Below are positions 18,178-27,542 of a DNA stretch of 64,000 bases, one piece after another. Both the position numbers and the translations under genes were made by a program. Origin of the DNA: Aureispira sp. CCB-E. Its GTDB lineage: Bacteria; Bacteroidota; Bacteroidia; Chitinophagales; Saprospiraceae. Numbering within the stretch: position 1 is the first letter of the stretch; each line of letters opens with the position of its first letter. The notes under the pieces are model-generated. The model was not told where the DNA came from and made no database searches. It was given only the letters and a program-made list of their open reading frames with translations. The DNA lies in the NCBI RefSeq assembly GCF_031326345.1, contig NZ_CP133671.1, positions 7,250,352 through 7,314,351 of the forward strand. The letters run 5' to 3'.

Positions 18178-18882
18178 ATGGAAGATAAAATTGAAAAACT
18201 CTTATTCTCTCCGAATATTAACAATGTAGAATTAGCGTTAATTCTAGCCAAGAATGAAGGCATGCCAATAGAACAACTTCCCACTGTTCAATGGATTCTA
18301 CGCCACGTCTTTAAGCTCGAAGCACTTCCGACCAATTTTGAAATTGATGCCAAAGTTATCACAGCATTTACTACTAAAAAAACAATAGAATTAGCTGGAA
18401 AATTAGGATGTATACCTGAAAATGTATACCTACTAAAACATCTAATTAAGTTATCCCTTGATTTTGAAAACCAAGAAGGACATTTATCCAATGCATTATC
18501 TAAGCTTGAGAATTTGACTATTCTACAAATTAAAAACTATACCTCTACACTACCATCTAATTTATGGGCTTTAAAGAAATTAAAATCCTTAGAAATTACG
18601 CATTGTCCTGATTTATCTGAAAAGAGTTCAATATGGGAAATGAATTGGCTCGAAAGATTAGAGTTGGAAAACTGTAACCTACATAAAATTCCGCCATCCA
18701 TTCAACAATTTGAACATTTAGATTATTTTTCTATTCAAGAAAATCCTATCAAAAAGCTACCCAATGAGCTACTAAACCTTCCCAAATTAAAGTTTATATC
18801 CTGCTATCAATGCCAAAACTTGACTATTCCTTCCTACCAAATGGAAAGTTTTAATAAGGCTGGCATAATCCTATTAAAATAG
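18178..18882 (+). CDS. Leucine-rich repeat protein
   Basis: 234 residues, without signal peptide. From about residue 85 on there are LRR units, for example LENLTILQIKNYTSTLPSNL, LKKLKSLEITHC, WLERLELENCNLHKIPPSIQ and LKFISCYQCQNLTIPS, of the bacterial/plant-like type with IPxxI/LPxxL pieces. The N-terminal 80 residues are helical and resemble the caps found in other Bacteroidota LRR proteins. It is probably a cytosolic protein-binding module; partner unknown. I chose ATG 18178 over an in-frame TTG at 18163. Confidence 0.75.
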   Translation: MEDKIEKLLFSPNINNVELALILAKNEGMPIEQLPTVQWILRHVFKLEALPTNFEIDAKVITAFTTKKTIELAGKLGCIPENVYLLKHLIKLSLDFENQEGHLSNALSKLENLTILQIKNYTSTLPSNLWALKKLKSLEITHCPDLSEKSSIWEMNWLERLELENCNLHKIPPSIQQFEHLDYFSIQENPIKKLPNELLNLPKLKFISCYQCQNLTIPSYQMESFNKAGIILLK

Positions 18883-18903
18883 TCACTTAAACATCACCCC
18901 TCA

Positions 18904-20274
18904 TCAATCCCCAGATAAAAAACCTCTTTTAGCAATTTTTAGCAATTTAGGAATTTCTTTTTGTTTGTATTCAGGAGCCAGTTCTACCGATTTACTAAAG
19001 TCTGCTGTCGCCTTGTCGTATATTTTCAAATTCAGATAGTAAGTACCACGATTATAATAGAATTCTGCAATTTGATTATTCAATTCTATTGCTCGGTTAA
19101 AATCTTCCAAGGCATTATTGGTCACTCCTTTATCCATCCAAATCAAGCCACGATTACTATACCCAAAAGCATTTAAAGAATCCATTTGAAGCGATAAATT
19201 GACATCTTCCAAGGCACCATCATAATCTTTCAAAAGACGCCTAGCATTTCCCCTATTGTTATAGGCATAGCTTGAAAAAGGTGTTTTTAAATCTGCGGCG
19301 GTTGTAAAATCTACCACTGCATCTTCATAAGCTTTCAAATCAATATTGGCATAACCTCTTCGGATATGCGTTGCAGCATCTTTGGGGTTAATTGCTATTG
19401 CTTTATCATAATCCTTAATGGCCTCTTTCGCCTTGCCCATATTGGCATAAGTATAGCCTCTCGAAATATACCCCATATTAGCTGTTGGGTTAATTTCTAT
19501 TACTTTAGAAAAATCTTTAATCGCATTTTTATAATCTTTTTGCATCCGATAAGTCAAGCCCCTTTGATAATAAGCTTTTGCAAAATCGGGCTTCAACTGA
19601 ATTGCTTTGGTTAGGTCTAACAAACCAGCTTCTATGGCATCCGTCCCTACTCGAATGGTACCACGATGGTAGTAAGCCGCTGCATCCTTAGAATTTAAGG
19701 AAATTGCCTTTTCCAAATCAACCAAGGCAGCATCAAACTCTCCCAACAATCGTTTCGAAAAGCCCAACAAAGTATAAATATCACGATACTGTTCGCTAGT
19801 AGTCGTTCGAAGTTCCTTCAGTTCCAACACTTTCTCAAAATCCTTGATCGCTTCTTGATTGCGGTTAACCTCTTGGTATGTCAATCCTCTATTGTAATAA
19901 GCATCTAAATGTTTAGGACTTAACTCCAGTACGGTACTATAATCCATAATGGCATTTTCAAAATAATCCATCGCTCGATAGCACTTGGCTCGATTATAAT
20001 AAGCATCCATATCTTCGGGACTTAGTTCTACTACCTTATCAAAAACTTCTTTTGATGCTTCATGTTTATTTTGTTCAAACAAAGCCCGCCCCTTATTTGT
20101 CAACGCAAATACGTATAGAGAATCTATTTCCAAAGCTGCATTATAGCTATCGACTGCTTCAGCATATTTTTTTTCTTTAAAGAATACATTCCCTTTTTGA
20201 TAATACGCTTTGGCGGTTTGTCCCAAAACATTATTAACAACAATCATTGCAAAGAATAAAGTAAGGTATTTCAT
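18904..20274 (-). CDS. Secreted TPR-repeat protein
   Basis: 456 residues. After a signal peptide (1-18, ending VLGQ) the whole protein is a tandem array of about 12 tetratricopeptide repeats (about 20-440), each like AIKDYDKAIAINPKDAATHIRRGYAN. There is no C-terminal sorting domain or enzyme domain, so it is a periplasmic or envelope scaffold of unknown partners. Its upstream region (20275-20424) carries four phased copies of TTATTCGGACA, which may be an operator. Confidence 0.85.
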   Translation of the reverse strand: MKYLTLFFAMIVVNNVLGQTAKAYYQKGNVFFKEKKYAEAVDSYNAALEIDSLYVFALTNKGRALFEQNKHEASKEVFDKVVELSPEDMDAYYNRAKCYRAMDYFENAIMDYSTVLELSPKHLDAYYNRGLTYQEVNRNQEAIKDFEKVLELKELRTTTSEQYRDIYTLLGFSKRLLGEFDAALVDLEKAISLNSKDAAAYYHRGTIRVGTDAIEAGLLDLTKAIQLKPDFAKAYYQRGLTYRMQKDYKNAIKDFSKVIEINPTANMGYISRGYTYANMGKAKEAIKDYDKAIAINPKDAATHIRRGYANIDLKAYEDAVVDFTTAADLKTPFSSYAYNNRGNARRLLKDYDGALEDVNLSLQMDSLNAFGYSNRGLIWMDKGVTNNALEDFNRAIELNNQIAEFYYNRGTYYLNLKIYDKATADFSKSVELAPEYKQKEIPKLLKIAKRGFLSGD

Positions 20275-20351
20275 ATTGTAAGTTTTTATCTAAGAGCTCA
20301 ATATATTTTCTCTAAAAATCAAAAATGAGACCGTTTTAGTTTTGTTGCCTT

Positions 20352-20413
20352 TTATTCGGACAAAAACTCAATTATTCGGACATTATTCAGACAAAGCACT
20401 TTTTATTCGGACA
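20352..20413. repeat. Four phased direct repeats TTATTC(G/A)GACA
   Basis: Copies start at 20352, 20372, 20383 (one G to A change) and 20403, so spacings are 20, 11 and 20 nt, close to whole helical turns. They lie between the stop of the AlbA_2-type regulator and the start of the TPR gene, both on the minus strand. They look like a protein-binding array; the regulator next door is an obvious candidate, by inference only. Confidence 0.6.
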
Positions 20414-20424
20414 ATTATGACCAA

Positions 20425-21771
20425 TTATAGCTTAGAATCCTTGACCTTATTATCTCCAAGAAAAGTATAAAAAGCGCCTTTCGTAGTACCATGTTTTACT
20501 AACAACTGATGTACTTCTACCAATTCATTAATATCTCTTCTGGCAGTTCGGTCTGTTATCGTATTAATCTCTTGATAGATACTATTGGTAATTTGCCCAT
20601 GCTCTTTTACGTATTCGAGTCCTTTCAGCTGTCGCTCACTCAAATCAAGGCTATCCAAGTAATCCTCCGTGTATTTATTTTTATATAGGGTAATGGCAAT
20701 GCCTCCACCCAACAATTCAATTTTAGGTTCTGGCAATGCCCACTTTTGACACTCCTCAATTACCTTAGGGATTCCTCTTCCCCAAGCCTCAATCAAACCT
20801 CCCTTAAAACACACTTCTGCCAAGATAGGATTTTTGGGCAAAGAAGGATGTTTCTCTTTTAGATTCTCTATTGTCAAGCCCGACGGCAAGCTACCTTCGT
20901 TCCAGACCATCATTTTATCCTTGTACAAACTAATCTGAATAGGGGCTTGAATATAAGTTCGATGTACCAAGGCATTTAATAAAATTTCTCGTATTGCCAA
21001 AGGAGGATACTCTGGACGTTCCTGTCGTTGCAATCCCTTATAAGAAATCGTAGCCGTAATATATTTGGCATCCAAAATCGCCATTACCTTATCTGCCAAT
21101 TCTATGATGTTGCCCTCTACGGTTTCTTGTGATAATAATTCCGAATCGGAAGTGCCAAACTTTCCAATTTTGATATACGCTGTAGGGTAAAAATCTCTCG
21201 GGTCATCGCCAAATAACAAAATAGCAGCTCTTTTTAAACGTCCTTTTTTTTGTAAGCGAAGGTTCTTTAAGACCTCTTCCATCGTATCCGAACCAATAGA
21301 AGGAAGTCGTTGACTAGAAATAGCTCCTTGCTTAAACAATTGGATCGTCTCTTCAGACAAATCATCCAAAGTAGCCTGAGGCTCTAAAATCGCATCCCAA
21401 GTTTTTCCAGACTTGCGCATCAAAAAATCATTCAAAGCTGTTCCTTGCAAAATTTGTTTGGTACTCCCCGAACGATAATAATATTTTCCTTGATAAGAAA
21501 TTGGAACATCATAAGCATCGACAACAATTTCGATATAATATTTATCCTGCTCCAAAAGTAAGTTAACATCACACAAAATCCCTAGATTACTAAGAATTTT
21601 GCCAGGTAGGCTTTCCATCCGATGTCGATACTTACGCAACCCCACCACTTTGCCATCGTCGTCAATTCCCAAATAGATACGCCCTCCTTGTGCATTGGCA
21701 AAACCACAAATCCATTTTAGATATTCATCTTTCCACAAAAGTTTCCATTCTGTATTTTGGTTTTCTCTCAT
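20425..21771 (-). CDS. AlbA_2-domain ATP-binding transcriptional regulator
   Basis: 448 residues. The N-terminal AlbA_2 (Schlafen-type AAA_4) domain shows ENQNTEWKLLWKDEYLKWICGFANAQGGRIYLGIDDDGKVVG, read in pieces: the E-x-K start, FANAQGG and YLGIDDDG. A GHKL-like region follows with AIREILLNALVHRTY (the conserved E...N.xxHR motif) and EAWGRGIPKVIEEC. The C-terminus carries a winged-helix domain (about 375-445, with ITDRTARRDINELVE). These proteins are widespread in Bacteroidota, sometimes near defence or toxin genes; the true role is generally unknown. ATG 21771 is preferred to TTG 21777. Confidence 0.85.
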   Translation of the reverse strand: MRENQNTEWKLLWKDEYLKWICGFANAQGGRIYLGIDDDGKVVGLRKYRHRMESLPGKILSNLGILCDVNLLLEQDKYYIEIVVDAYDVPISYQGKYYYRSGSTKQILQGTALNDFLMRKSGKTWDAILEPQATLDDLSEETIQLFKQGAISSQRLPSIGSDTMEEVLKNLRLQKKGRLKRAAILLFGDDPRDFYPTAYIKIGKFGTSDSELLSQETVEGNIIELADKVMAILDAKYITATISYKGLQRQERPEYPPLAIREILLNALVHRTYIQAPIQISLYKDKMMVWNEGSLPSGLTIENLKEKHPSLPKNPILAEVCFKGGLIEAWGRGIPKVIEECQKWALPEPKIELLGGGIAITLYKNKYTEDYLDSLDLSERQLKGLEYVKEHGQITNSIYQEINTITDRTARRDINELVEVHQLLVKHGTTKGAFYTFLGDNKVKDSKL

Positions 21772-21877
21772 TGGCAATTGGTATTAGAATAATTATTTTC
21801 AAGCTTCTAAAATTCAAGCAAATATTTTATTGTTTTGTTACAAAATACCATTTTTCTAATAAAAATACTATCCCAAA

Positions 21878-21907
21878 CAAAAAAGGCTGTTCCTCAAAGG
21901 AACAGCC
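21878..21907 (-). terminator. dnaN terminator
   Basis: On the minus strand GGCTGTTCC (21907-21899) pairs with GGAACAGCC (21893-21885), followed by six to seven T. It lies 35 nt after the dnaN stop. Confidence 0.9.
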
Positions 21908-21941
21908 TCATTCTATTATTCTCTCTCTATAAGAGCAAGTC

Positions 21942-23060
21942 TTATACATTTAACATAACAGGCATCACAAGCATCAACAAATCTTCGTTGGGGGCTTGTT
22001 CTTCTGTTCTAAGGATACCAGCACGATTGGGGCTAGACAACTCAATACGCACGTTATCTCCACCAATTGTGTTCAACATTTCAATTAAAAACTTTGCATT
22101 GAAACCAATTGTCATCGCATCGCCATCATAAAAACAAGGCAATTGTTCGGTAGCTCGGTTAGAAAAATCCAAATCTTCTGCCTCTATTGTCAAGCTGCTG
22201 TCCGATATTTCCAATTTGACCTGATTGGTTGTTTTGTTAGCATAGTTTGCAATACGTTTCAACGAATTTAAGAAATCCGTTCTTGTAATGCTCATTGTAT
22301 TGGGATTATCCGAAGGAATAACCGCTCCATAATTGGGATAATTTTCATCAATAAGGCGACAAGACAATACTTGGTTTCCAAAATAGAAAATCGCATTGGT
22401 ATCATTATAAGTGATATTCACACTTTGATTGCTATTAGACAACGCATTTTTCAACAAATTTAATGCTTTTTTGGGCAAAATAAAAGCCCCATCAAGTTCT
22501 GTGTCAATATCCGTAAAGCTATATTTAACCAGCTTGTGTGCATCCGTTGCTACAAAAGTCAACCCTTCGCTATTGATTTGAACAAATACCCCTGTCATTG
22601 CCACTTGCGACTCATTCGTACTTGTTGCAAACAATGTTTTGTTGATTCCTTCTAACAATACCGTTGCAGGAATATCAATATTATCCACCTTATCAGGAGA
22701 TGGGATTTTTGGAAAATCATTTCCATCTTCTCCTGCCAACTTATATTGGCCAAACTGAGACGTAACAGCAACAGCAAATGTTTCTAAGTCAATAGAAAAT
22801 TTTAAAGGTTGTGTAGGCAATTGCTTTAAAGTATCCAACAAAATTCGAGCAGGAATTGCGACACATCCATCTTCATCTGCATCTACATGCAAAGCAGCCG
22901 TCATAAAAGTTTGGTTATCGGTAGCCGTAATGGTCAAGGTATCTCCTTCTATTTTGAATAAAAAATCTTCCAATATTGGCAAGATAGGATTAGAGCTAAT
23001 TGCCCCATTAATAATTTGAAGTTGCTCCTTAAGGTCTGCTGAAGAAATAGAAAATTGCAT
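21942..23060 (-). CDS. dnaN: DNA polymerase III beta sliding clamp
   Basis: 372 residues, the normal size. It forms the ring-shaped dimer that tethers the replicative polymerase to DNA. The three clamp domains are readable: MQFSISSADLKEQL at the start, ILPILEDFLFKIEGDTLTITATD in domain 1 (split motif), FVATDAHKLVKY in domain 2 and the C-terminal LLMLVMPVMLNV, equivalent to the usual yLVMPmrl end that forms the protein-binding pocket. It is not next to dnaA here, which is common in Bacteroidota. Confidence 0.96.
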   Translation of the reverse strand: MQFSISSADLKEQLQIINGAISSNPILPILEDFLFKIEGDTLTITATDNQTFMTAALHVDADEDGCVAIPARILLDTLKQLPTQPLKFSIDLETFAVAVTSQFGQYKLAGEDGNDFPKIPSPDKVDNIDIPATVLLEGINKTLFATSTNESQVAMTGVFVQINSEGLTFVATDAHKLVKYSFTDIDTELDGAFILPKKALNLLKNALSNSNQSVNITYNDTNAIFYFGNQVLSCRLIDENYPNYGAVIPSDNPNTMSITRTDFLNSLKRIANYANKTTNQVKLEISDSSLTIEAEDLDFSNRATEQLPCFYDGDAMTIGFNAKFLIEMLNTIGGDNVRIELSSPNRAGILRTEEQAPNEDLLMLVMPVMLNV

Positions 23061-23820
23061 GGTTTGATTTTACAATAATTTGTTAGAAAATCATACTAAA
23101 AAGAATTTGTCTCCTGTACATTTATACATCCTATTTTTAAAACTTAAATTTGAGTCGCCAAGTAAAATACTTATAAGGCTCTTAAATCTAAGTACATAAT
23201 AATTTGAGGCTTGGTATTGGGTAATGTTTTGTAGAGGAACGTCTGAATGCATACCGACCACATCTAACATTACTTATACAAATTCTTTTAATTCTGTATA
23301 ATATGGTTTTGAGGTTGCCAATTCATCCTTTTTTAGGCTGATAGTAACACTATCAAGGCTCAAAAAAACTGCCCATAAAGGCAAAATCAAGCATTTGTAA
23401 CTTGAAGATAGAATTTAAACAGGCTCTAACTACAAAAATAGTGTTTTCTTCGTATAAAGGAAATTTATTGAGGGGATTATAGACAAGAAATCCGAAAGGG
23501 CTTTTTATTTGCTCATTTCAATTATCATAATATTCTCATAAAAACACTAAAATTTCAAACACAGCAACAAAAAAGGGCTTTTTTTGTTATTTTTGTGCAA
23601 TCAATTTTTAAGACTAAAGAAATGGAATTTTTAGATAAAAAATTCTGTTCTATCCAATAATACTCTAGAAGTATTTATCATTACTCCGTTGAAACCACGT
23701 AGTAGCAGCGCAGCTAAATCATATTAGTTTGATTATCAGCAAGATGCTTTTTTACGTTTTTCGTAGGAAAACTAAAAAATCAACGGAGTATTAATTTATA
23801 TCATAAAATAGCAAACAACA
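23061..23820 (+). other. Long intergenic region upstream of dnaN and nfuA
   Basis: No gene is seen in these 760 nt between divergent genes. It contains a perfect small palindrome TGATAGT-AAC-ACTATCA (23339-23355), a hairpin AACAAAAAAG/TTTTTTTGTT (23566-23587) followed by TATTTTTG (a possible -7 element, 23588-23595), a 12-codon frame starting at 23622 that I do not believe is a gene, and a dispersed repeat copy at 23682-23790. Confidence 0.5.
23682..23790 (-). repeat. Dispersed intergenic repeat, copy C, with inverted ends
   Basis: The element is bounded by TACTCCGTTGA (23682-23692) and its perfect inverted copy TCAACGGAGTA (23780-23790). Inside, 23694-23716 is the exact reverse complement of the 23-nt left arm of the copy at 35477 (TAGCTGCGCTGCTACTACG and on), and TTAGTTTGATTATCA matches its inner module. 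The layout resembles a small non-autonomous inverted-repeat element. Confidence 0.65.
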
Positions 23821-24441
23821 ATGGAAGATAAAAAAATGACTAAACCACCGGTAATGCTTTATACAGAGCAAACACCCAATCCTGAGACATTAAAATTTGT
23901 CACCAACCAAATGTTGTACCCTCGCAAAATGGCTGATTTTCCTGCTGATCAACAAGAGTTGGCTGCCGAGTGGTCTCCATTAGCAACAGCCTTGTTCAAA
24001 TTTGACTACGTTCAAGGGGTTTATATTTGTAATAACTTTGTAACGGTCACCAAATCTCCAGAAACAGAGTGGGCAACAGTCATGATGGAGTTAAAAACAT
24101 TTATCAAAGCTTATGTAGAAGAAGGAAATGTGATCATGAAAGAAGGCTTTGAAGATATTAAAGCCCAATTGGAAGCTGAGGAAGAAGAACAATATACGGG
24201 TGACGATGCCGAATTGGTTGGAAAAATCAAACAACTATTGGATAAATACGTTCGCCCAGCCGTAGAAATGGATGGCGGGAACATCAAATTTCATTCTTTT
24301 GAAAATGGTGTGGTCAATGTGGTCTTACAAGGATCTTGTAGCGGCTGCCCATCTTCGTCAGGGACACTAAAAGTAGGCATCGAAGGAATGCTCAAACGCA
24401 TGGTTCCCGAGGTTAAATCAGTAGAAGCAATCATGGGCTAA
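23821..24441 (+). CDS. NfuA-like Fe-S cluster carrier
   Basis: 206 residues. It has an N-terminal Nfu_N domain (about 10-100, beginning MLYTEQTPNPETLKFV) and a C-terminal NifU-like domain (about 130-206) with the cluster-binding CSGCPSS motif (Cys173 and Cys176). Two chains together bind a 4Fe-4S cluster and pass it to client enzymes. This two-domain layout is the usual Bacteroidota and mitochondrial NFU1 type. Met1 at 23821 and Met6 are both possible starts. Confidence 0.92.
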   Translation: MEDKKMTKPPVMLYTEQTPNPETLKFVTNQMLYPRKMADFPADQQELAAEWSPLATALFKFDYVQGVYICNNFVTVTKSPETEWATVMMELKTFIKAYVEEGNVIMKEGFEDIKAQLEAEEEEQYTGDDAELVGKIKQLLDKYVRPAVEMDGGNIKFHSFENGVVNVVLQGSCSGCPSSSGTLKVGIEGMLKRMVPEVKSVEAIMG

Positions 24442-24486
24442 GGTGTAATTTCCATATAGAATTATTCACTTGCTTTCATGCAAAAC

Positions 24487-24516
24487 CGAGCTCAAATGAA
24501 CCTTCATTTGGGCTCG
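24487..24516 (+). terminator. Hairpin after nfuA
   Basis: CGAGCTCAAATGAA pairs with TTCATTTGGGCTCG (one G-T pair in 14) around a CC loop, followed by ATTT. It lies 45 nt after the nfuA stop; the T-run is weak. Confidence 0.65.
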
Positions 24517-24536
24517 ATTTAAAAAGACACGACAAC

Positions 24537-25259
24537 ATGCAATCACAATTTAGTGCGATCCCCGTTATTACTAAGAACCTCATCATCTTGAACCTTTTGA
24601 TGTTCTTAGCGGCACAAACATTAGGCAATGCTATTGCTCCTCATCTAATGATTTATTATGTGCAAAATCCCATGTTTCAACCCTTCCAACTAGTAACTTC
24701 CTTTTTCATGCACGGTGGAATTATGCATATATTTTTTAATATGCTGGTTTTATTTATGTTTGGGGCAGATACAGAGCGAACCTTGGGACCAAAAAAGTTT
24801 TTATTTTTGTACCTTTCAGCAGGCTTCGGAGCCAATTTGCTCTATTTACTAGCTAATTATGGCTATGTTCAATACTTGACACAAGGCTTGTCTCCAGAAC
24901 AATTTGCCTTTGCAACTGGACAAATCAATCAAATTGCAACCACCTTGTACAGTCCTGAATTAGATAGCATCCGAGCAACAGCGGGCAAAATTTGGTATAC
25001 TCCGTCATTAGGTGCATCGGGTGCAACGTATGGCGTATTGTTTACCTTTGCCATGTTGTATCCCAATAGGATTCTCTACCTAATTATCCCTCCCATGCCT
25101 GTCAAAGCCAAATATTTAGCCATTGGGTTTGCCTGTATGGAGTTGTATCAACAAGTTTATGGAATCAATACCAATATTGGCCACTTTGTTCACTTGTCGG
25201 GAGCAGCTATTGCAGTTCTTTTGGTTTGGTTCTGGCGAAAACAAGGGGCTAGATTTTAA
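24537..25259 (+). CDS. Rhomboid-family intramembrane serine protease (1)
   Basis: 240 residues with about six membrane helices. Rhomboid marks are HIFFNMLVLFMFG (His64, Asn68), catalytic Ser161 in LGASGATYG, and His219 in HFVHLSGA. It should cleave membrane-spanning substrates within the bilayer. The loop between helices 2 and 4 is enlarged (residues 105-155). It is followed after 150 nt by a second rhomboid gene and then an EEP phosphatase gene, all in the same direction. A related pair of rhomboids is common in Bacteroidota. Confidence 0.9.
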   Translation: MQSQFSAIPVITKNLIILNLLMFLAAQTLGNAIAPHLMIYYVQNPMFQPFQLVTSFFMHGGIMHIFFNMLVLFMFGADTERTLGPKKFLFLYLSAGFGANLLYLLANYGYVQYLTQGLSPEQFAFATGQINQIATTLYSPELDSIRATAGKIWYTPSLGASGATYGVLFTFAMLYPNRILYLIIPPMPVKAKYLAIGFACMELYQQVYGINTNIGHFVHLSGAAIAVLLVWFWRKQGARF

Positions 25260-25409
25260 GAGAATCTTAAAAACAAAAAAAACAGGCTCGAATATTCGGA
25301 AGTCTGCAACTTTATCAAGAACTTAGTATGTTGTACCAAAAGTCACTGTTTTTACAAGTATTTTGAGACATATCTATTTAGCAAATAACACAAGAACTCA
25401 ACAGCAACC

Positions 25410-26372
25410 ATGGCAACAAACATCTGGGAAGATTTAAAGCTGCGTTATTATCAAGGAAATACCATAATTCGTCTGATTATGGCCAATGTTGCCGTGCATG
25501 TTATTATACTGCTCGTCTCCGTGGTATTTTATTTGGCAACCGCAACCACAGAGCCTTATTTCAGCTTTATCAGAGAGTGGTTTTATTTCCCTTCAGAAAT
25601 TGAAAAAATCCCTTTTCGCTTTTGGAGCATTTTTACCTATATGTTTTTGCATGACTTACGGGGTATTTTTCATATTCTGATGAATATGCTTGTGTTATTC
25701 TGGTTTGGTAGTCAACTCAATAGTTTAATTTCAAACGATAAAATTTTTCCCATCTATATTTGGGGCGGTGTTGTAGGAGCCTTATTTTTTGTCATTGGGT
25801 ATAATATTTTTCCTCCATTTTGGAATTCCACTGGCAATCTAGTAGGGGCATCGGCGAGTGTGATGGCCATTGTTTTGGCCGCCGCTACCCTCAATCCCAA
25901 AGGGCGCATGCGCTTTTTTCTGATTGGAGACGTTGAATTACAATACATTGCTTTAGCTTGGGTTATTTATAATCTAATTGTCATTCCTGGTGATAATCCA
26001 GGTGGCGCATTAGCACACTTGGGCGGTGCTTTTATGGGATGGTTTTTTATTTATCAATTACGCCGAGGAGTAGACTTATCAAAACCGATTCGCAATGTAG
26101 GAGATTGGTTTTTGAGAAAGAGAAGACAGCCTACATCTAAAAAGAAAAAAACACATCAAAGAGCCGAAAGTCCTTACAAAGCCAAAATGAAGGTTTATAA
26201 AGGAAGCCAAAAATCAGATTATTATGGCAATGAGTACGGTCGCTCTTTTATGCAAAAATATAAGGAAATGTCTAGAGAAGAATGCCTAGATGCTATTCTG
26301 GATAAAATCAAACGCTCTGGATACGACAGTCTTTCAGAAGATGAGAAAGTATTCTTAGATCGCTATCGCTAA
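25410..26372 (+). CDS. Rhomboid-family protease (2) with C-terminal soluble tail
   Basis: 320 residues. The N-terminal 215 residues are a six-helix rhomboid domain: HILMNMLVLFWFG (His88, Asn92), Ser148 in VGASASVM and His203 in LAHLGGAFMGW. The GASA motif replaces the usual GxSG, but the Ser is kept. The C-terminal tail (about 230-320) is basic and then forms a small helical module (MSREECLDAILDKIKRSGYD ... DEKVFLDRY), which matches the short DUF6576-type tail seen after rhomboids in this phylum. It is cytosolic and its role is unknown. It forms a cluster with the upstream rhomboid and downstream EEP gene. Confidence 0.9.
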   Translation: MATNIWEDLKLRYYQGNTIIRLIMANVAVHVIILLVSVVFYLATATTEPYFSFIREWFYFPSEIEKIPFRFWSIFTYMFLHDLRGIFHILMNMLVLFWFGSQLNSLISNDKIFPIYIWGGVVGALFFVIGYNIFPPFWNSTGNLVGASASVMAIVLAAATLNPKGRMRFFLIGDVELQYIALAWVIYNLIVIPGDNPGGALAHLGGAFMGWFFIYQLRRGVDLSKPIRNVGDWFLRKRRQPTSKKKKTHQRAESPYKAKMKVYKGSQKSDYYGNEYGRSFMQKYKEMSREECLDAILDKIKRSGYDSLSEDEKVFLDRYR

Positions 26373-26432
26373 CTCTTTTGTACCATCCCATTTCCTAATC
26401 TACTCAAATTACTGAGAACTCCTACTTTATTC

Positions 26433-27521
26433 ATGTTTCGTTGGTTAAAGAATACCTTTACTAAGTTATTATTTGGAGCAAATATTATTGTTAGTTTACT
26501 CCTACTTTGTTCTTATTTGGCAATATGGATTCCTCCTTCTACCTTTTACTGGTTTGCTCTTTTGGCAAATGGTTATCCTTTTTTGCTGTTAATCAACCTG
26601 CTGTTTGCTTTTCTTTGGCTCTATCGACGCAAACGCTATTTTTACCTTTCTCTGATTGCTATCTTTTTAGGTGGTTCACATTTATTCAATTTAATTGGGT
26701 TCAATTGGTCCAATACAGCACCGTCAGAAAATAGTGTCCGAATCATGAGTTATAATGTGCGTTACTTTAATGCTACCGCCTTATCTGATAAAAAGAAATT
26801 AGAACAAGCGCAACAAAAAATATTGCGTACCATAGAAGCCCAAGCGATTGATATTTTTTGTGGTCAAGAGTTTTCAGGAAAAACAGCTCGATACAACCAA
26901 ACCGCCAAACAATTTTTGGAAGACAAAATGGGCTTAACGTACCATTTTCAAGGAGGAGGCAGCAGCTTAGCTATTTTCTCCAAATATCCAATTCTAAAAA
27001 AAGGAACCATTGACTTTCCCAATAGTTACAATGGTGCTATTTATGCTGATTTAAAATACCATGGTAAAACAATTCGCGTCTATTGTTTTCACTTACAATC
27101 TATTGGATTGGGGAGTGATGAACATGAGCTTTTTGACGAAGACAACTTATCAACACTAGGTCAAAACGCTACACAAAAAAAATATCAACGCATTAATAAT
27201 AAATTAAAAGAAGCATTTTTGCAACGAGAAGAACAAGCCAATTTTATTGCACAACATATTCACAATAGCCCCTACCCTGTTTTGGTTTGTGGTGACATGA
27301 ATGACACCCCAAGTTCTTATGCTTATGGGCAACTTGCTCAAAATTTGACCGATGCTTTTCGAGAAAAAGGAAGTGGTTTAGGAAGCACCTACGCAGGTTT
27401 GCTTCCCTTTTTGCGTATCGACTACATTTTTACCAGTCCAATCAATAGCGTTGAAGCCTTTCGAGTCGTTTCTAATACTTCATCTGACCACTATCCTATT
27501 TACACTCATATTCGGTTTTAG
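26433..27521 (+). CDS. Membrane-anchored endonuclease/exonuclease/phosphatase family protein
   Basis: 362 residues. Three N-terminal membrane helices (about 12-95) are followed by an EEP domain (about 105-362). EEP motifs are MSYNVRYF (Asn), DIFCGQEF (catalytic Glu), VCGDMNDTPSSYAY (Asp/Asn), LRIDYIFTSP and SSDHYPIYTHIRF (the SDH end). By family it is a Mg-dependent phosphodiesterase or phosphatase; substrates may be nucleic acids, inositol phosphates or lipids, and sequence does not decide. It starts 60 nt after the second rhomboid gene. Confidence 0.85.
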   Translation: MFRWLKNTFTKLLFGANIIVSLLLLCSYLAIWIPPSTFYWFALLANGYPFLLLINLLFAFLWLYRRKRYFYLSLIAIFLGGSHLFNLIGFNWSNTAPSENSVRIMSYNVRYFNATALSDKKKLEQAQQKILRTIEAQAIDIFCGQEFSGKTARYNQTAKQFLEDKMGLTYHFQGGGSSLAIFSKYPILKKGTIDFPNSYNGAIYADLKYHGKTIRVYCFHLQSIGLGSDEHELFDEDNLSTLGQNATQKKYQRINNKLKEAFLQREEQANFIAQHIHNSPYPVLVCGDMNDTPSSYAYGQLAQNLTDAFREKGSGLGSTYAGLLPFLRIDYIFTSPINSVEAFRVVSNTSSDHYPIYTHIRF

Positions 27522-27542
27522 GTACATGTTTTCAGACTATAT

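Noticed and set aside
23622..23660. 12-codon frame starting MEFLDKK
   Set aside because: Too short, no signal or coupling to a neighbour; AT-rich chance frame.
21942..23820. Replication origin next to dnaN
   Set aside because: No dnaA gene and no cluster of DnaA-box-like sequences was seen in the 760-nt region; dnaN alone does not mark oriC in this phylum.
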